The translations under genes were made by a program, and so were the position numbers. A stretch of DNA of 64,000 nt. It comes from Solilutibacter silvestris (GTDB taxonomy: Bacteria > Pseudomonadota > Gammaproteobacteria > Xanthomonadales > Xanthomonadaceae). Shown here in pieces: positions 39,002-47,302 of the stretch (its first letter is position 1; each line of letters starts with the position of its first letter). The notes beneath the pieces were generated by a model. It saw only the letters and a program-made list of their open reading frames with translations. It made no database searches and was not told the DNA's origin. The DNA lies in contig NZ_NPZB01000001.1 in NCBI RefSeq assembly GCF_002895945.1, forward strand, positions 449,501-513,500, in the 5' to 3' direction.

Positions 39002-40764
39002 GCCTGTTGCGCGCCCTGCAGCAAAGCGGAGCCTTGCGCACCCTCGACGATGCCTTGGCGCAAAGCCTGCGCCGGCTCGATCCAGCCACGCCCGATACCG
39101 TATTGGCCGCCGCTGCATTGGCATCACTCGCGGTTGCGCAGGGCCATGCCGCGTTCGATCCGGCGCAACCGCGACAAGTCGTCGACATCGATCTGCCGTG
39201 GCCGGATGCCGCAACCTGGTTGCAGGCATTGGAGGCATCGCGCTTCGTCGCCGTGCCCGAGCATGCCGACACGGAATCCGCCGCCACGCCGCTGGTGCTC
39301 GAACACGGCCTGCTCTACCTGCGCCGGTATCGCGAATACGAACGCCGGTTGGCGTCGGGCTTGCAACGCATCGCGGCGCAGCCGATGGGAAGCGACCATG
39401 CCGCTGCCCAATCTCTGTTCGAAACGCTGTTCCCCGATACGCATGACGATGATCGCCAAGCGCGCGCCGCTGCACTGGCGTTGCAGCGCGCGCTGGTGCT
39501 GATCACCGGCGGCCCCGGTACCGGCAAGACCACCGCCATCGCGCGATTGTTGGTCCTGCGCATCGCCGCGGCGATCCATGCCGGCAAACCAGTGCCGCGC
39601 ATCGCCCTGGCCGCGCCCACCGGTCGCGCCGCCGAACGCATGGCGGAAAGCGTGCAGCGCGCCGCGCAACAGATGGCGGCAGCCGGCATCGATGCCGACC
39701 TGCTCGCGGCGTTGCCTTCCGGTGCCAGCACCCTGCATCGGTTGCTCGGGCCCGTGCGCGGCTCGCCGCGTTTCCGCCACGATGCCGGTAATCCCCTGCC
39801 GTGCGACATCGTGGTGGTGGACGAAGCGTCGATGGTCGACCTGCCGCTGATGTGCAAACTGGTCGAAGCGATCGCCGCTGGTGCGCAACTGATTTTGCTC
39901 GGCGATGCCGACCAGCTGCCGTCGGTGGAAGCCGGCGACGTGCTGGCAGCGATCCTCGGCGCGGCCGGCGATGGCTTGCAAACACAGGACGACGAAGCAT
40001 CGCCGCGCTCCCTGCGCGGCAGCCGCGTGCACTTGTTGCGCGGCTGGCGGCAAAGCGATGCCTTGCAGCTCGCGCCACTGGCCGAAGCCGTGCGCGATGG
40101 CGACGCGCTGGCAGCTCTGGCCCTGCTCCGCGGCGGCACGCTGTCGAACGTCCACTTCCACGAAAACGTCGACGATCCGCTGCAGGCGCAGCCGGCGTTG
40201 CTGACGCACTGGCGCGCACTGGCCTCGTGCTCCGATCCGGCCGTCGCGCTGGAACTGGCCGGCCATTTGCGTCTGCTGACGGCCTTGCGCGAGGGTCCGC
40301 AAGGGGCGCGTGGCCTCAACACGCGCATCGCCGCGCAACTGTCCGGTCGCCGCATCGGCACGCCGCCAGCGTGGTTTCCCGGCCGCCTGCTGCTCATCAC
40401 CGAAAACAGCGAGCGCCATCAGTTGTTCAACGGCGACGTCGGCATCTGCCTGGCGGACGAACATGGCGCCCCGTTGGTGTGGTTCGCCGGTCGTGACGGC
40501 GTGCGCGCCTTCCATCCCGCCGCGTTGCCCGCGCACGAATCCGCCTTCGCCATGACCGTGCACAAGGCACAAGGCAGCGAATTCGATGACATCTGGCTGC
40601 AACTGCCACGCAGCGACAGTCGCGTCCTCAGTCGCGAACTCCTCTATACCGCGATCACCCGCGCCCGCAACACGCTGCACATCGCTGGTAGCGCGGACGT
40701 GATCGTGGCCGCGCTGTCGCGACAGGCCAGCCGGGTAACGGGGCTGGGCTGGCGGCTGGGGTGA
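38998..40764 (+). CDS. recD: Exodeoxyribonuclease V subunit alpha (RecD)
   Basis: A 588-residue 5'-3' superfamily 1B helicase. It has Walker A ITGGPGTGKTTAIARLL (about 169-185), IVVVDEASMVDLPLM (motif II), ILLGDADQLPSVEAGDVL (motif III) and AMTVHKAQGSEFDDIWLQLP (motif V/VI), as in RecD1. It overlaps recB by ATGA and ends the operon; folE follows 55 nt later. Confidence 0.95.
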   Translation: MSLLRALQQSGALRTLDDALAQSLRRLDPATPDTVLAAAALASLAVAQGHAAFDPAQPRQVVDIDLPWPDAATWLQALEASRFVAVPEHADTESAATPLVLEHGLLYLRRYREYERRLASGLQRIAAQPMGSDHAAAQSLFETLFPDTHDDDRQARAAALALQRALVLITGGPGTGKTTAIARLLVLRIAAAIHAGKPVPRIALAAPTGRAAERMAESVQRAAQQMAAAGIDADLLAALPSGASTLHRLLGPVRGSPRFRHDAGNPLPCDIVVVDEASMVDLPLMCKLVEAIAAGAQLILLGDADQLPSVEAGDVLAAILGAAGDGLQTQDDEASPRSLRGSRVHLLRGWRQSDALQLAPLAEAVRDGDALAALALLRGGTLSNVHFHENVDDPLQAQPALLTHWRALASCSDPAVALELAGHLRLLTALREGPQGARGLNTRIAAQLSGRRIGTPPAWFPGRLLLITENSERHQLFNGDVGICLADEHGAPLVWFAGRDGVRAFHPAALPAHESAFAMTVHKAQGSEFDDIWLQLPRSDSRVLSRELLYTAITRARNTLHIAGSADVIVAALSRQASRVTGLGWRLG

Positions 40765-40807
40765 TTGATCGTTGGGGTGACGATCACGCCGCATCGTCCT
40801 GCCGCGC

Positions 40808-40813
40808 TACCAT
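40808..40813 (+). promoter_or_regulatory. -10-like box 6 nt before folE (leaderless candidate)
   Basis: TACCAT, then TCCGCC, then the folE ATG at 40820. No Shine-Dalgarno sequence is present in the gap. Confidence 0.45.
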
Positions 40814-40819
40814 TCCGCC

Positions 40820-41425
40820 ATGGACGAACCCGACTCCCCCGACCGCCGCAACGGCGTCAGTCGCAATGATGCCGAAGCCGCCGTGCGCACCCTGCTGCGT
40901 TGGGCCGGCGACGATCCGACCCGCGAGGGCCTGCTCGATACGCCCAAGCGCGTGGTCAAGGCCTACGGCGACTGGTTCAGCGGCTACGCCATCGATCCCG
41001 ACGATTACCTGCAGCGCACCTTCGAGGAAGTCGAGGGCTACGACGAAATGATCGTGTTGCGCGACATCGAATACGAAAGCCATTGCGAACATCACATGGC
41101 GCCGATCATCGGTCGCGTCCATGTCGGCTACCTGCCGAAAGGTCGCGTGGTCGGCATCAGCAAACTGGCGCGCGTGGTCGAGGCCTACGCACGGCGCTTC
41201 CAGGTGCAGGAAAAAATGACCGCGCAGATCGCCCAGTGCATCCAGCGCGCGCTGCGTCCACAGGGCGTTGCGGTGGTGGTGGAAGGCGCGCACGAATGCA
41301 TGACCACCCGCGGCATCCACAAGCGCGGTGTCAGCATGATGACCTCGAGCATGCTCGGTACCTTCCGTGAAGACGCCCGCACCCGCAACGAATTCCTCGG
41401 CTTCATCCAGCCCGGCCGGCGCTGA
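40820..41425 (+). CDS. folE: GTP cyclohydrolase I
   Basis: The enzyme turns GTP into 7,8-dihydroneopterin triphosphate, the first step of tetrahydrofolate and pterin synthesis. The 201-residue product has the zinc ligands Cys89 and His92 in [11 protein letters not shown] and Cys160 in [10 protein letters not shown], and the substrate-binding segment [20 protein letters not shown]. Length is normal. Its product also leads toward pterin cofactors; PhhA, encoded elsewhere in the window, needs a pterin, but no direct link is shown. Confidence 0.97.
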   Translation: MDEPDSPDRRNGVSRNDAEAAVRTLLRWAGDDPTREGLLDTPKRVVKAYGDWFSGYAIDPDDYLQRTFEEVEGYDEMIVLRDIEYESHCEHHMAPIIGRVHVGYLPKGRVVGISKLARVVEAYARRFQVQEKMTAQIAQCIQRALRPQGVAVVVEGAHECMTTRGIHKRGVSMMTSSMLGTFREDARTRNEFLGFIQPGRR

Positions 41426-41527
41426 ATGGGACGAACCGAGTTCACAGAGCGCGGGAAAATCGCTTGTCCGGCCCGCACGCCTCTGCCAGTATCTGCCGGC
41501 ACCGCTTGAATCGCAGGGGATAGCGCA

Positions 41528-42118
41528 ATGACCGGCAAGAAGAATGGAAAGCAAGCCCCGGACACCGTGGCCGACGTCGCCACTGGCGCCACCAGCCCGC
41601 CCGGCGAGCACAAGATGGAGCAGATCCGCGAGCTGATGTTCGGCAGCGTGGTCCGCGATTTCGAGCGCCGCCTGGGCGAGCTCCACGATCGCTTCGAAGC
41701 CGAATCCGCGCGCATCCTCGCCGATGGCCAGAAGCGCGTCGCCGAACTCGAGGCGCGCCAGGCCGCGCAGATCGAACGCCTGCAGGGCCAGTTGCGGCAG
41801 GAATCCGCCGCCCGTACTGGCGCCCTGGAAGACGTCGATACCCGCTTCGGCCAGTCCCTGCGCACCCAATCGAACGAAATCACCGCGGCGTTGCAGCGCC
41901 ACGAGGACGATGCCGTCTCCAGCGAAGCGCGCCTGCGCGAAGCGATGGCGCAGCTGGAACAACAGCTGACGCAGGCATTGCAGGGCGCGAAGGACCAGTT
42001 CGCCTCTGGCCATCGTCGCCTCGGCGATGAAAAACTCGCCCGCGAGGACATGGCCGACATGATGGCGGAACTGGCGTTGCGCCTGCGTGGTGCGCAGGAC
42101 GGCGCCGGACACGGCTGA
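41528..42118 (+). CDS. Coiled-coil protein, first gene of the GTPase operon
   Basis: A 196-residue soluble protein. After a short Pro/Ala-rich start (about 1-30) it is one long charged helix (about 31-180) with heptads of Leu, Ala, Glu, Arg and Gln (FERRLGELHDRFEAESARIL, LEARQAAQIERLQGQLRQES), so it probably forms a coiled-coil rod. A good ribosome-binding site (AGGGGA) lies 7 nt before the ATG. It is 10 nt upstream of the OmpA-domain gene and shares its direction with the GTPase. No family assigned; a scaffold role is inference. Confidence 0.75.
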   Translation: MTGKKNGKQAPDTVADVATGATSPPGEHKMEQIRELMFGSVVRDFERRLGELHDRFEAESARILADGQKRVAELEARQAAQIERLQGQLRQESAARTGALEDVDTRFGQSLRTQSNEITAALQRHEDDAVSSEARLREAMAQLEQQLTQALQGAKDQFASGHRRLGDEKLAREDMADMMAELALRLRGAQDGAGHG

Positions 42119-42128
42119 GGCCCCCGCG

Positions 42129-43835
42129 ATGAGCGGCGAATACGACCGCCTGCGCCATCTGCTGGTCGATGCGGAGAGCAGCCGCCTCGATGCGCTCGAG
42201 GAAAAGCTGGGCGAGACGGCGGCGGAATTCGCCACGGTCCCCGATCGCCTCGCCGAAGACATCGAGCGCAACGTCCACGGCGGACAGCGCACACGCTTGG
42301 GCGACGCACTGGCCGAAGCGACCGCAGGCTCGCTGGAACTGGCGGTGCGGCGCAAGCCGGAAACGGTGGTCAACGCCGTCTATCCGGTGATCGGCCCGGC
42401 GATCCGCCGTTCCATCGCCGAAGCATTGAGCGAGATGGCCGACGGTTTCGACCGCTCGATGCGCGAAACCTTCAGCCTGCGCGCGCTGCGCTGGCGCTTC
42501 GAAGCGTGGCGCAGCGGCATTCCCTATGCCTGGGTGGTGTTGCGCCAGACCACGCGCTACCAGGTCGAACACCTGTTCCTGATCGAGCCGGGCAGCGGCC
42601 TGCTGCTTGGCCATGTCACCGCGAAGGGCCTGCCGGAACTCGACGCCGACGCGGTCGCCGGGATGTTCACCGCGATCAACCAGTTCGTCCGCGATTCGGT
42701 GTCGGTCGATGGTCGCGATGGCGGCATCGGTTCGGCGATGGTGGGCGGCTACCACCTAGCCGTCAGCGAAGGCCCGCAGGCGCGCCTGGTCGCCTTCGTC
42801 CGCGGCATGCCCGAGCAACGCTTCGGCGTGCGCCTCGACGAAGCCAACGAAGCGCTGCACGCGCACCATGGCAGCGAACTGACGGCGAATGGCCAGGCGG
42901 GAGATCCCGAACATCCGCTGCTCGAGCAGGCGCAACTCGATGCGCTCAATCCCCGCCACGAAACCCCGACCGTGTCGCGGCAAGGCCAGCGCCGGATCGT
43001 CTACATCGTGCTGGCCGTACTCGTCATCGCGGCGCTCATCTATGCCTTGCTGCAATTGCGTTGGCATGCACGATCGTCGGCGTTGCACGATCATCTGGCC
43101 GCCGAACCGGGGCTGGTGATCACCGGTTGGGATGATGGTCATCGCAACCGGCTGGTGATCGACGGGCTGATGGATCCACAGGCCGAAGGCGTGAAGACGT
43201 GGATGGCCGCGCATGCCGGTGACGTCGGCGTCACCTGGCACATGCGACCGTATGCCTCGCTCGAACCGGCCATCATCCGCCGCCGCGTTGCCGGGCGACT
43301 GGGTTTGAACGAGGCCAACGTGGAATACACGCAATCCGAAGGGATCGTCCGCCTGCGCGGTGAAGTGCCGTTCCCGCGCTGGTACGCGGCGACGCGACCG
43401 GATGCGCTGCAATTGGATTCGGCGCGCCTCGACAGCAGCGGTCTTGGCTATCCGGGCAAGCCGAAGATCGATGCGCTGATCCGGCGAATCGAATCCGCCG
43501 CGATCACCTTCGGCAGCGGCACCGCGCAGCCCGACAGCGGCACGGAGCAGACCGTCGCCGGGTTGATGCACGACATCGACACACTGGTCGCCGAAGGGCA
43601 GCCGCGCGGGATCGCGTTCCGCTTCAAGGCGTCCGGATTCACCGATGAGGCCGGCAGTTACGAGCAGAATCGGAGCCTGCGCCAGCAACGTTCGGAATGG
43701 CTGGCGTCACGCGCGCTGAAGGCGCTGAAGTCGCCATCGACGATCACCATCGATCAGTCCGCCATCTACATCCTGCCCGGTTCCAGCACGCGCGCGACCT
43801 CGCTCGCGGTCGAACCTTTCCCGGCGAAGCCATGA
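42129..43835 (+). CDS. Inner-membrane protein with C-terminal OmpA-like domain
   Basis: A 568-residue protein. Residues about 1-130 are helical; about 135-230 form a compact domain (RYQVEHLFLIEPGSGLLLGH, AGMFTAINQFVRDSV, GPQARLVAFVRG) that looks like a Roadblock/longin-type fold by pattern (inference). One membrane helix lies at about 289-310 (IVYIVLAVLVIAALIYALLQL). The C-terminal part (about 480-568) has an OmpA-like peptidoglycan-binding signature, SGFTDEAGSYEQNRSLRQQR. No signal peptide, so the N-terminus should be cytosolic and the OmpA domain periplasmic. Its stop overlaps the start of the GTPase gene (ATGA at 43832). Confidence 0.82.
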   Translation: MSGEYDRLRHLLVDAESSRLDALEEKLGETAAEFATVPDRLAEDIERNVHGGQRTRLGDALAEATAGSLELAVRRKPETVVNAVYPVIGPAIRRSIAEALSEMADGFDRSMRETFSLRALRWRFEAWRSGIPYAWVVLRQTTRYQVEHLFLIEPGSGLLLGHVTAKGLPELDADAVAGMFTAINQFVRDSVSVDGRDGGIGSAMVGGYHLAVSEGPQARLVAFVRGMPEQRFGVRLDEANEALHAHHGSELTANGQAGDPEHPLLEQAQLDALNPRHETPTVSRQGQRRIVYIVLAVLVIAALIYALLQLRWHARSSALHDHLAAEPGLVITGWDDGHRNRLVIDGLMDPQAEGVKTWMAAHAGDVGVTWHMRPYASLEPAIIRRRVAGRLGLNEANVEYTQSEGIVRLRGEVPFPRWYAATRPDALQLDSARLDSSGLGYPGKPKIDALIRRIESAAITFGSGTAQPDSGTEQTVAGLMHDIDTLVAEGQPRGIAFRFKASGFTDEAGSYEQNRSLRQQRSEWLASRALKALKSPSTITIDQSAIYILPGSSTRATSLAVEPFPAKP

Positions 43836-44335
43836 AGTCGATTTCCCGCAAGATCATTCTTCTTGGCGATTTCGCCGTCGGCAAGACCAGCACGGTGGCG
43901 CGCAGCGTGCGCAACACCTTCTCGGACACCTACCTGACCACGGTCGGCGTGCGCGTCGACAGCAAGGCGATGGCGATCGACGATGACTTGCATCTGCGCA
44001 TGGTGCTGTGGGATATCGCCGGCGCCAACACGCTCGACCAGTTGCGCAGCAACTACGTGATGGGCGCGCAAGGCATCCTGCTGGTGGCCGACGGCACCCG
44101 CGAAGACACGGTGGACACGGCACTGGAACTGCGCGAACAGGCGTGGCGGCTGTTGGGTCGTGAAGTGCCGGTCGTGCTGATGCTCAACAAGTCCGATCTC
44201 GCCGATGCCTGGGCCATTTCGCAGGACCGGATCCGCGAATTGCAGGCGCAATTGCCGACCTTCACCGCCAGTGCCAAGACCGCGACCGGCGTGGAGGAGG
44301 CATTCGCGGCACTCGCGCGGGAACTGCTGCCTTGA
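43832..44335 (+). CDS. Ras/Rab-like small GTPase
   Basis: A 167-residue single-domain GTPase of the Ras superfamily. G1 is GDFAVGKTS (12-20), the G2 Thr lies in TYLTTVG (33-39), G3 is WDIAG (60-64), G4 is NKSD (119-122) and G5 is SAK (147-149). The residue after DxxG, the catalytic Gln of Ras, is Ala65. No lipidation motif is present at the C-terminus. The ATG overlaps the stop of the OmpA-domain gene, and its stop overlaps the next gene. Bacterial members of this superfamily include MglA and the Rup families; I cannot place it more exactly. Confidence 0.88.
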   Translation: MKSISRKIILLGDFAVGKTSTVARSVRNTFSDTYLTTVGVRVDSKAMAIDDDLHLRMVLWDIAGANTLDQLRSNYVMGAQGILLVADGTREDTVDTALELREQAWRLLGREVPVVLMLNKSDLADAWAISQDRIRELQAQLPTFTASAKTATGVEEAFAALARELLP

Positions 44336-45798
44336 ATGCGAAACGGCAACAGACGGCGACCGCCGCCGCGCAGCGTCGCGACACCGCATTGCCGATCGTG
44401 GTCACGCTGGATGGCGACGGCGGGATCATCGACATCGTGGGTGATCTCGCCACCTTCATCGGTGGTGACGACAGCGTGGACACGGTGGTCGCCCGGCTGT
44501 ACGCGCTGACGTACGGGGAAGGTGGCCTGCCCGAGCGGCTGGGTGCGGTCGAACTGTCGGAAAACCGTTACGCCGACATCAACATTTTTTTCGAGGACGA
44601 ATCCCGGCATTTCGTCCTGCGCGATGTCTCCGCGGCGATGCAGTCGTTGCGCGCGCGCCAGCAACTCGATCATGAAGCCGAACTCGAGCAGCAGCGGATG
44701 CCGAAATCGGCAGCCAGGATGCACGCCCGCGAAGGCGATATCGCGCAGGGCGATCGCGTGTTCCGGCAAGGCGCCGGCCTGCTCGAAATGGTGTCGACGG
44801 AGATGCGCGAGGCGTTGCTGTTGCTGTCCGGCCATGTGCAACTGCTGGCGCGCCGGGTGCAAGGCGATCCAACCGCGCTGGCTTCGGCGGCAGCGATGCA
44901 GCACGCGGTGATGCGCCTGGATGCGTTGTCGGCGAATGCGCTGATCGGCTTGGGAGAACTGGCGACGGGCAGGGAGCAGCGCGGCATGATCAGCCTCGAC
45001 GGCCTCGCCGGATTCCTGCAGGACTCGTTCGCGCTGCAGGCCGGCATGCGCGGCATCCATCTCGAATTGCGCGTCCCCGAGACGCCGGCATTGATCGAAG
45101 TGGACGACCTCGCATTGCGGCGGCTGCTGGTCAACCTGACCGTGCACGCGCTGGATGGCATGGATCATGGCGAGTTGCGGATCGCCCTGCTGGCGAAGGA
45201 TGGCAGCCTCGAAATCGAACTCGAAGCCGAGCCGGACGGATTGTCGGCGGAGCGCTTCGGCGAACTGGTCACCACCGTCGATCTGTTGCATTCCAATGCG
45301 CATGGCAACTTGTTGCTGGCCGCCAGCCAGGCGTTGCTGCAGCGACTGCAAGCGAAAGTGGAACTGGTCGAACGCGTGCAGGGCGGCAACCTGCTGTGGA
45401 TCCGCGTTCCGGTGTCGACTTCGGCGAAAGGCGTCGGCCTGGATTCCGATGGCGGCGCACCGCGCGATTTCGATGCGCGCGTGGTGGCGGTTGCCCTCGA
45501 TGATCGCGTGCTGGCGGCGCGTGTCGTTGCCGCCTTGCAGGCCAAGGGCATCCCCGCCATCGAAACGCAGTCCGCGGGCAGGATCGCGGCATTCCAGCGT
45601 GGCGGCGATTTGCGCGCGATCGTGGTCGACGCAGGACATGAGTTGACCGCGTCCGGCATCGCCACGATGATGCTGGTCGAGCACGGCGGACGCGCAGGGG
45701 AGCGCGACGGTTGGGCATACGATCGCGGCATCGTCCGCGTGACGGATGCGATCGGGGACGATGCCTTGCGGGAAGCGCTGGATGCGTTGCTGGCATGA
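44332..45798 (+). CDS. Degenerate histidine-kinase-like protein of the GTPase operon
   Basis: A 488-residue protein, probably starting at TTG 44332 that overlaps the GTPase stop (TTGA). An N-terminal PAS-like region (about 18-105) is followed by a DHp-like helical region where the usual SHE is STE (MVSTEMREALLLLSGHVQLL), so the phospho-acceptor His is missing. The HATPase-like region lacks a normal N box (LLVNLTVHALDG). The C-terminal 120 residues (RVVAVALDDRVLAARVVAAL, LRAIVVDAGHEL) resemble a receiver domain. It is likely a regulatory pseudokinase. A later start codon cannot be excluded. Confidence 0.7.
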   Translation: MNAKRQQTATAAAQRRDTALPIVVTLDGDGGIIDIVGDLATFIGGDDSVDTVVARLYALTYGEGGLPERLGAVELSENRYADINIFFEDESRHFVLRDVSAAMQSLRARQQLDHEAELEQQRMPKSAARMHAREGDIAQGDRVFRQGAGLLEMVSTEMREALLLLSGHVQLLARRVQGDPTALASAAAMQHAVMRLDALSANALIGLGELATGREQRGMISLDGLAGFLQDSFALQAGMRGIHLELRVPETPALIEVDDLALRRLLVNLTVHALDGMDHGELRIALLAKDGSLEIELEAEPDGLSAERFGELVTTVDLLHSNAHGNLLLAASQALLQRLQAKVELVERVQGGNLLWIRVPVSTSAKGVGLDSDGGAPRDFDARVVAVALDDRVLAARVVAALQAKGIPAIETQSAGRIAAFQRGGDLRAIVVDAGHELTASGIATMMLVEHGGRAGERDGWAYDRGIVRVTDAIGDDALREALDALLA

Positions 45799-45813
45799 CG
45801 ACGAGGGGAGTGG

Positions 45814-46719
45814 ATGATCCAGATTGACGGCATGGCAACCTTCGTTGCCGTGGTCGAGGCGGGCAGCCTGACCGCTGCCGCCACGCGCCTGAACACCACG
45901 AAATCAGTGGTGAGCCGGCGTCTTGTCGATCTGGAAACGGAACTGGGCGCGATCCTGCTCGAGCGCGGAACGCGCGGCGCGCGCGCGACCGAAGTCGGCG
46001 CGGTGTATTACGCCAAGTGCGTACGCATCCTCGAAGCGATCCACTCGTCGAGCGAATTCGTTTCCGGGTTCAACGACATCGTGGCCGGGACCCTGAAGGT
46101 CGCCATGGCGCGTTCGTTCCACGAAGCGTCGATCGCGGCAGTCCTCAATCGCTTCGCCGCGCAATATCCCGACATCGTGCTGCAGGTGGAAACACCGGAG
46201 TCGGGCCGGCTCGACGACGGCGATTTCGACGTCGCGCTGCAGCCGGGCGAACCGTCCGGCCCCGATCTCATCGCCCGCACCTTGTTCGAATTCGCCAACG
46301 TCCTCTGCGCCAGTCCCGACTACCTTCAGCGCCGCGGCATGCCACGCATGCCTGCGGAGATGGCCGACCATGACGCGCTGGTCGATGGTGACGGCAAGGC
46401 GATCGGCTGGAGTCATCGCGAACATGGCCAGTGGCTGCCACTGCGGACGCGGGAACACCTGCGCAGCAGCGATCGCCGGCAACTGGTGTCTGCCGTCCGC
46501 GAAGGACTCGGCATTCTCCTGGCGCCGGAATCGGTGGTGGCCGAAGATCTCTCCGCCGGGCGGCTGCAGCGTGTCTTGGCCGATGCCGAACTCCCACCGG
46601 GGCGGATCTCGATCCTGTATCCGCGCAGTCGCCGGACCTCGAGGAAAGTGCAGCTGTTGCTGGCATTCCTGCGCGAGGCGTTTCCAGCGGACGAGGCGAT
46701 GATCGCGGATCCCGATTGA
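45814..46719 (+). CDS. LysR-family transcriptional regulator
   Basis: A 301-residue regulator with an N-terminal winged helix-turn-helix (MATFVAVVEAGSLTAAATRL, then KSVVSRRLVDLETELGAILLERG) and a periplasmic-binding-like effector domain from about residue 90. It begins 15 nt after the kinase-like gene with a strong GAGGGGAG ribosome-binding site, so it may share the GTPase-operon transcript. Target and inducer are not evident. Confidence 0.9.
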   Translation: MIQIDGMATFVAVVEAGSLTAAATRLNTTKSVVSRRLVDLETELGAILLERGTRGARATEVGAVYYAKCVRILEAIHSSSEFVSGFNDIVAGTLKVAMARSFHEASIAAVLNRFAAQYPDIVLQVETPESGRLDDGDFDVALQPGEPSGPDLIARTLFEFANVLCASPDYLQRRGMPRMPAEMADHDALVDGDGKAIGWSHREHGQWLPLRTREHLRSSDRRQLVSAVREGLGILLAPESVVAEDLSAGRLQRVLADAELPPGRISILYPRSRRTSRKVQLLLAFLREAFPADEAMIADPD

Positions 46720-46754
46720 CGCGTCCGATTGATGCGTTGCGGCTGATGCCAGGC

Positions 46755-46966
46755 GTTCGCATTGCGCGAACACCGGGTCCTTCCTGGCCACCTAGCCGCG
46801 AACACGGCGAGATCCCAACATCGTGCTGGCCAAGCCGCGACTCCGGCTTGCGTGTCGCCCGCATCCTCCCTGCCGGGCAGACCCAGATCGCTGTCCTCGG
46901 CGATCCGGACCAGAGGGAGGTTCGCCTCCCTCTGGCTCTGTTCGCGAAACGCGAACCCGGTGTTCG
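46755..46966. repeat. Palindrome-dense structured element with terminal inverted repeats
   Basis: A 12-bp perfect inverted repeat (CGAACACCGGGT at 46767-46778, ACCCGGTGTTCG at 46955-46966) encloses several hairpins: 46831-46850 (7-bp stem), 46886-46905 (6-bp stem) and 46910-46935 (perfect 11-bp stem with TTCG loop). Each end carries a further small hairpin, GTTCGC/GCGAAC at 46755-46771 and GTTCGCG-AAA-CGCGAAC at 46940-46956. No coding signal is convincing here. It resembles a REP/MITE-like dispersed element or a structured RNA. Confidence 0.6.
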
Positions 46967-47041
46967 TCCGGGCCGGAAGCCAACTCCCTGAAACCTCCGG
47001 ACAATGCCGAAATCGAAAGCAGCGGCGTTGCGAAACTTGTC

Positions 47042-47302
47042 ATGAGCGTGGTCGATCCCATTGAATCTGCGCGTGCGTTGCAGATGACGATCAACCGGCT
47101 GTTCAAGTCCGACATGGGCGAAGTCCGCTTGATCATCAGGGGCCACGGCGTACTCGAGGCCAAGACGCTGTACACCTTGTGCAAGGTGGGGATCCAGGCA
47201 GCCCTGGACGACACCCTGCTTGAAGTAGAGGAAGACCAGGGCGGGGGCAGCCAAAACGGGGGGATGCCGGGGAGAGGCGCTGAGGGGAGCGCCTCTCCTT
47301 GA
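47042..47302 (+). CDS. Small hypothetical protein
   Basis: An 86-codon ORF from ATG 47042. The first 65 residues look protein-like (RALQMTINRLFKSDMGEVRL, LEAKTLYTLCKVGIQAALDD) with GC-rich third positions, but the last 20 are low-complexity Gly/Ser/Pro and overlap a terminator-like hairpin. No clear Shine-Dalgarno sequence. The open frame continues upstream into the structured repeat. No family recognised; it may be a real small gene or a passenger of the repeat. Confidence 0.4.
   Translation: MSVVDPIESARALQMTINRLFKSDMGEVRLIIRGHGVLEAKTLYTLCKVGIQAALDDTLLEVEEDQGGGSQNGGMPGRGAEGSASP
47271..47300 (+). terminator. Hairpin before the DUF2239 gene
   Basis: A perfect 11-bp stem (GGAGAGGCGCT at 47271-47281 with AGCGCCTCTCC at 47288-47298) around a GAGGGG loop, followed by only TT. 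Its position before a promoter-like AT-rich stretch (TTGACA 47299-47304, TATAAAAT 47317-47324, spacing shorter than the usual 17) suggests a boundary between transcription units. Confidence 0.5.

Noticed and set aside
46823-47041. Upstream extension of the small ORF to give 159 codons
   Set aside because: The extension runs through the palindromic element, is Arg/Pro/Ser/Cys-rich and has no ribosome-binding site.
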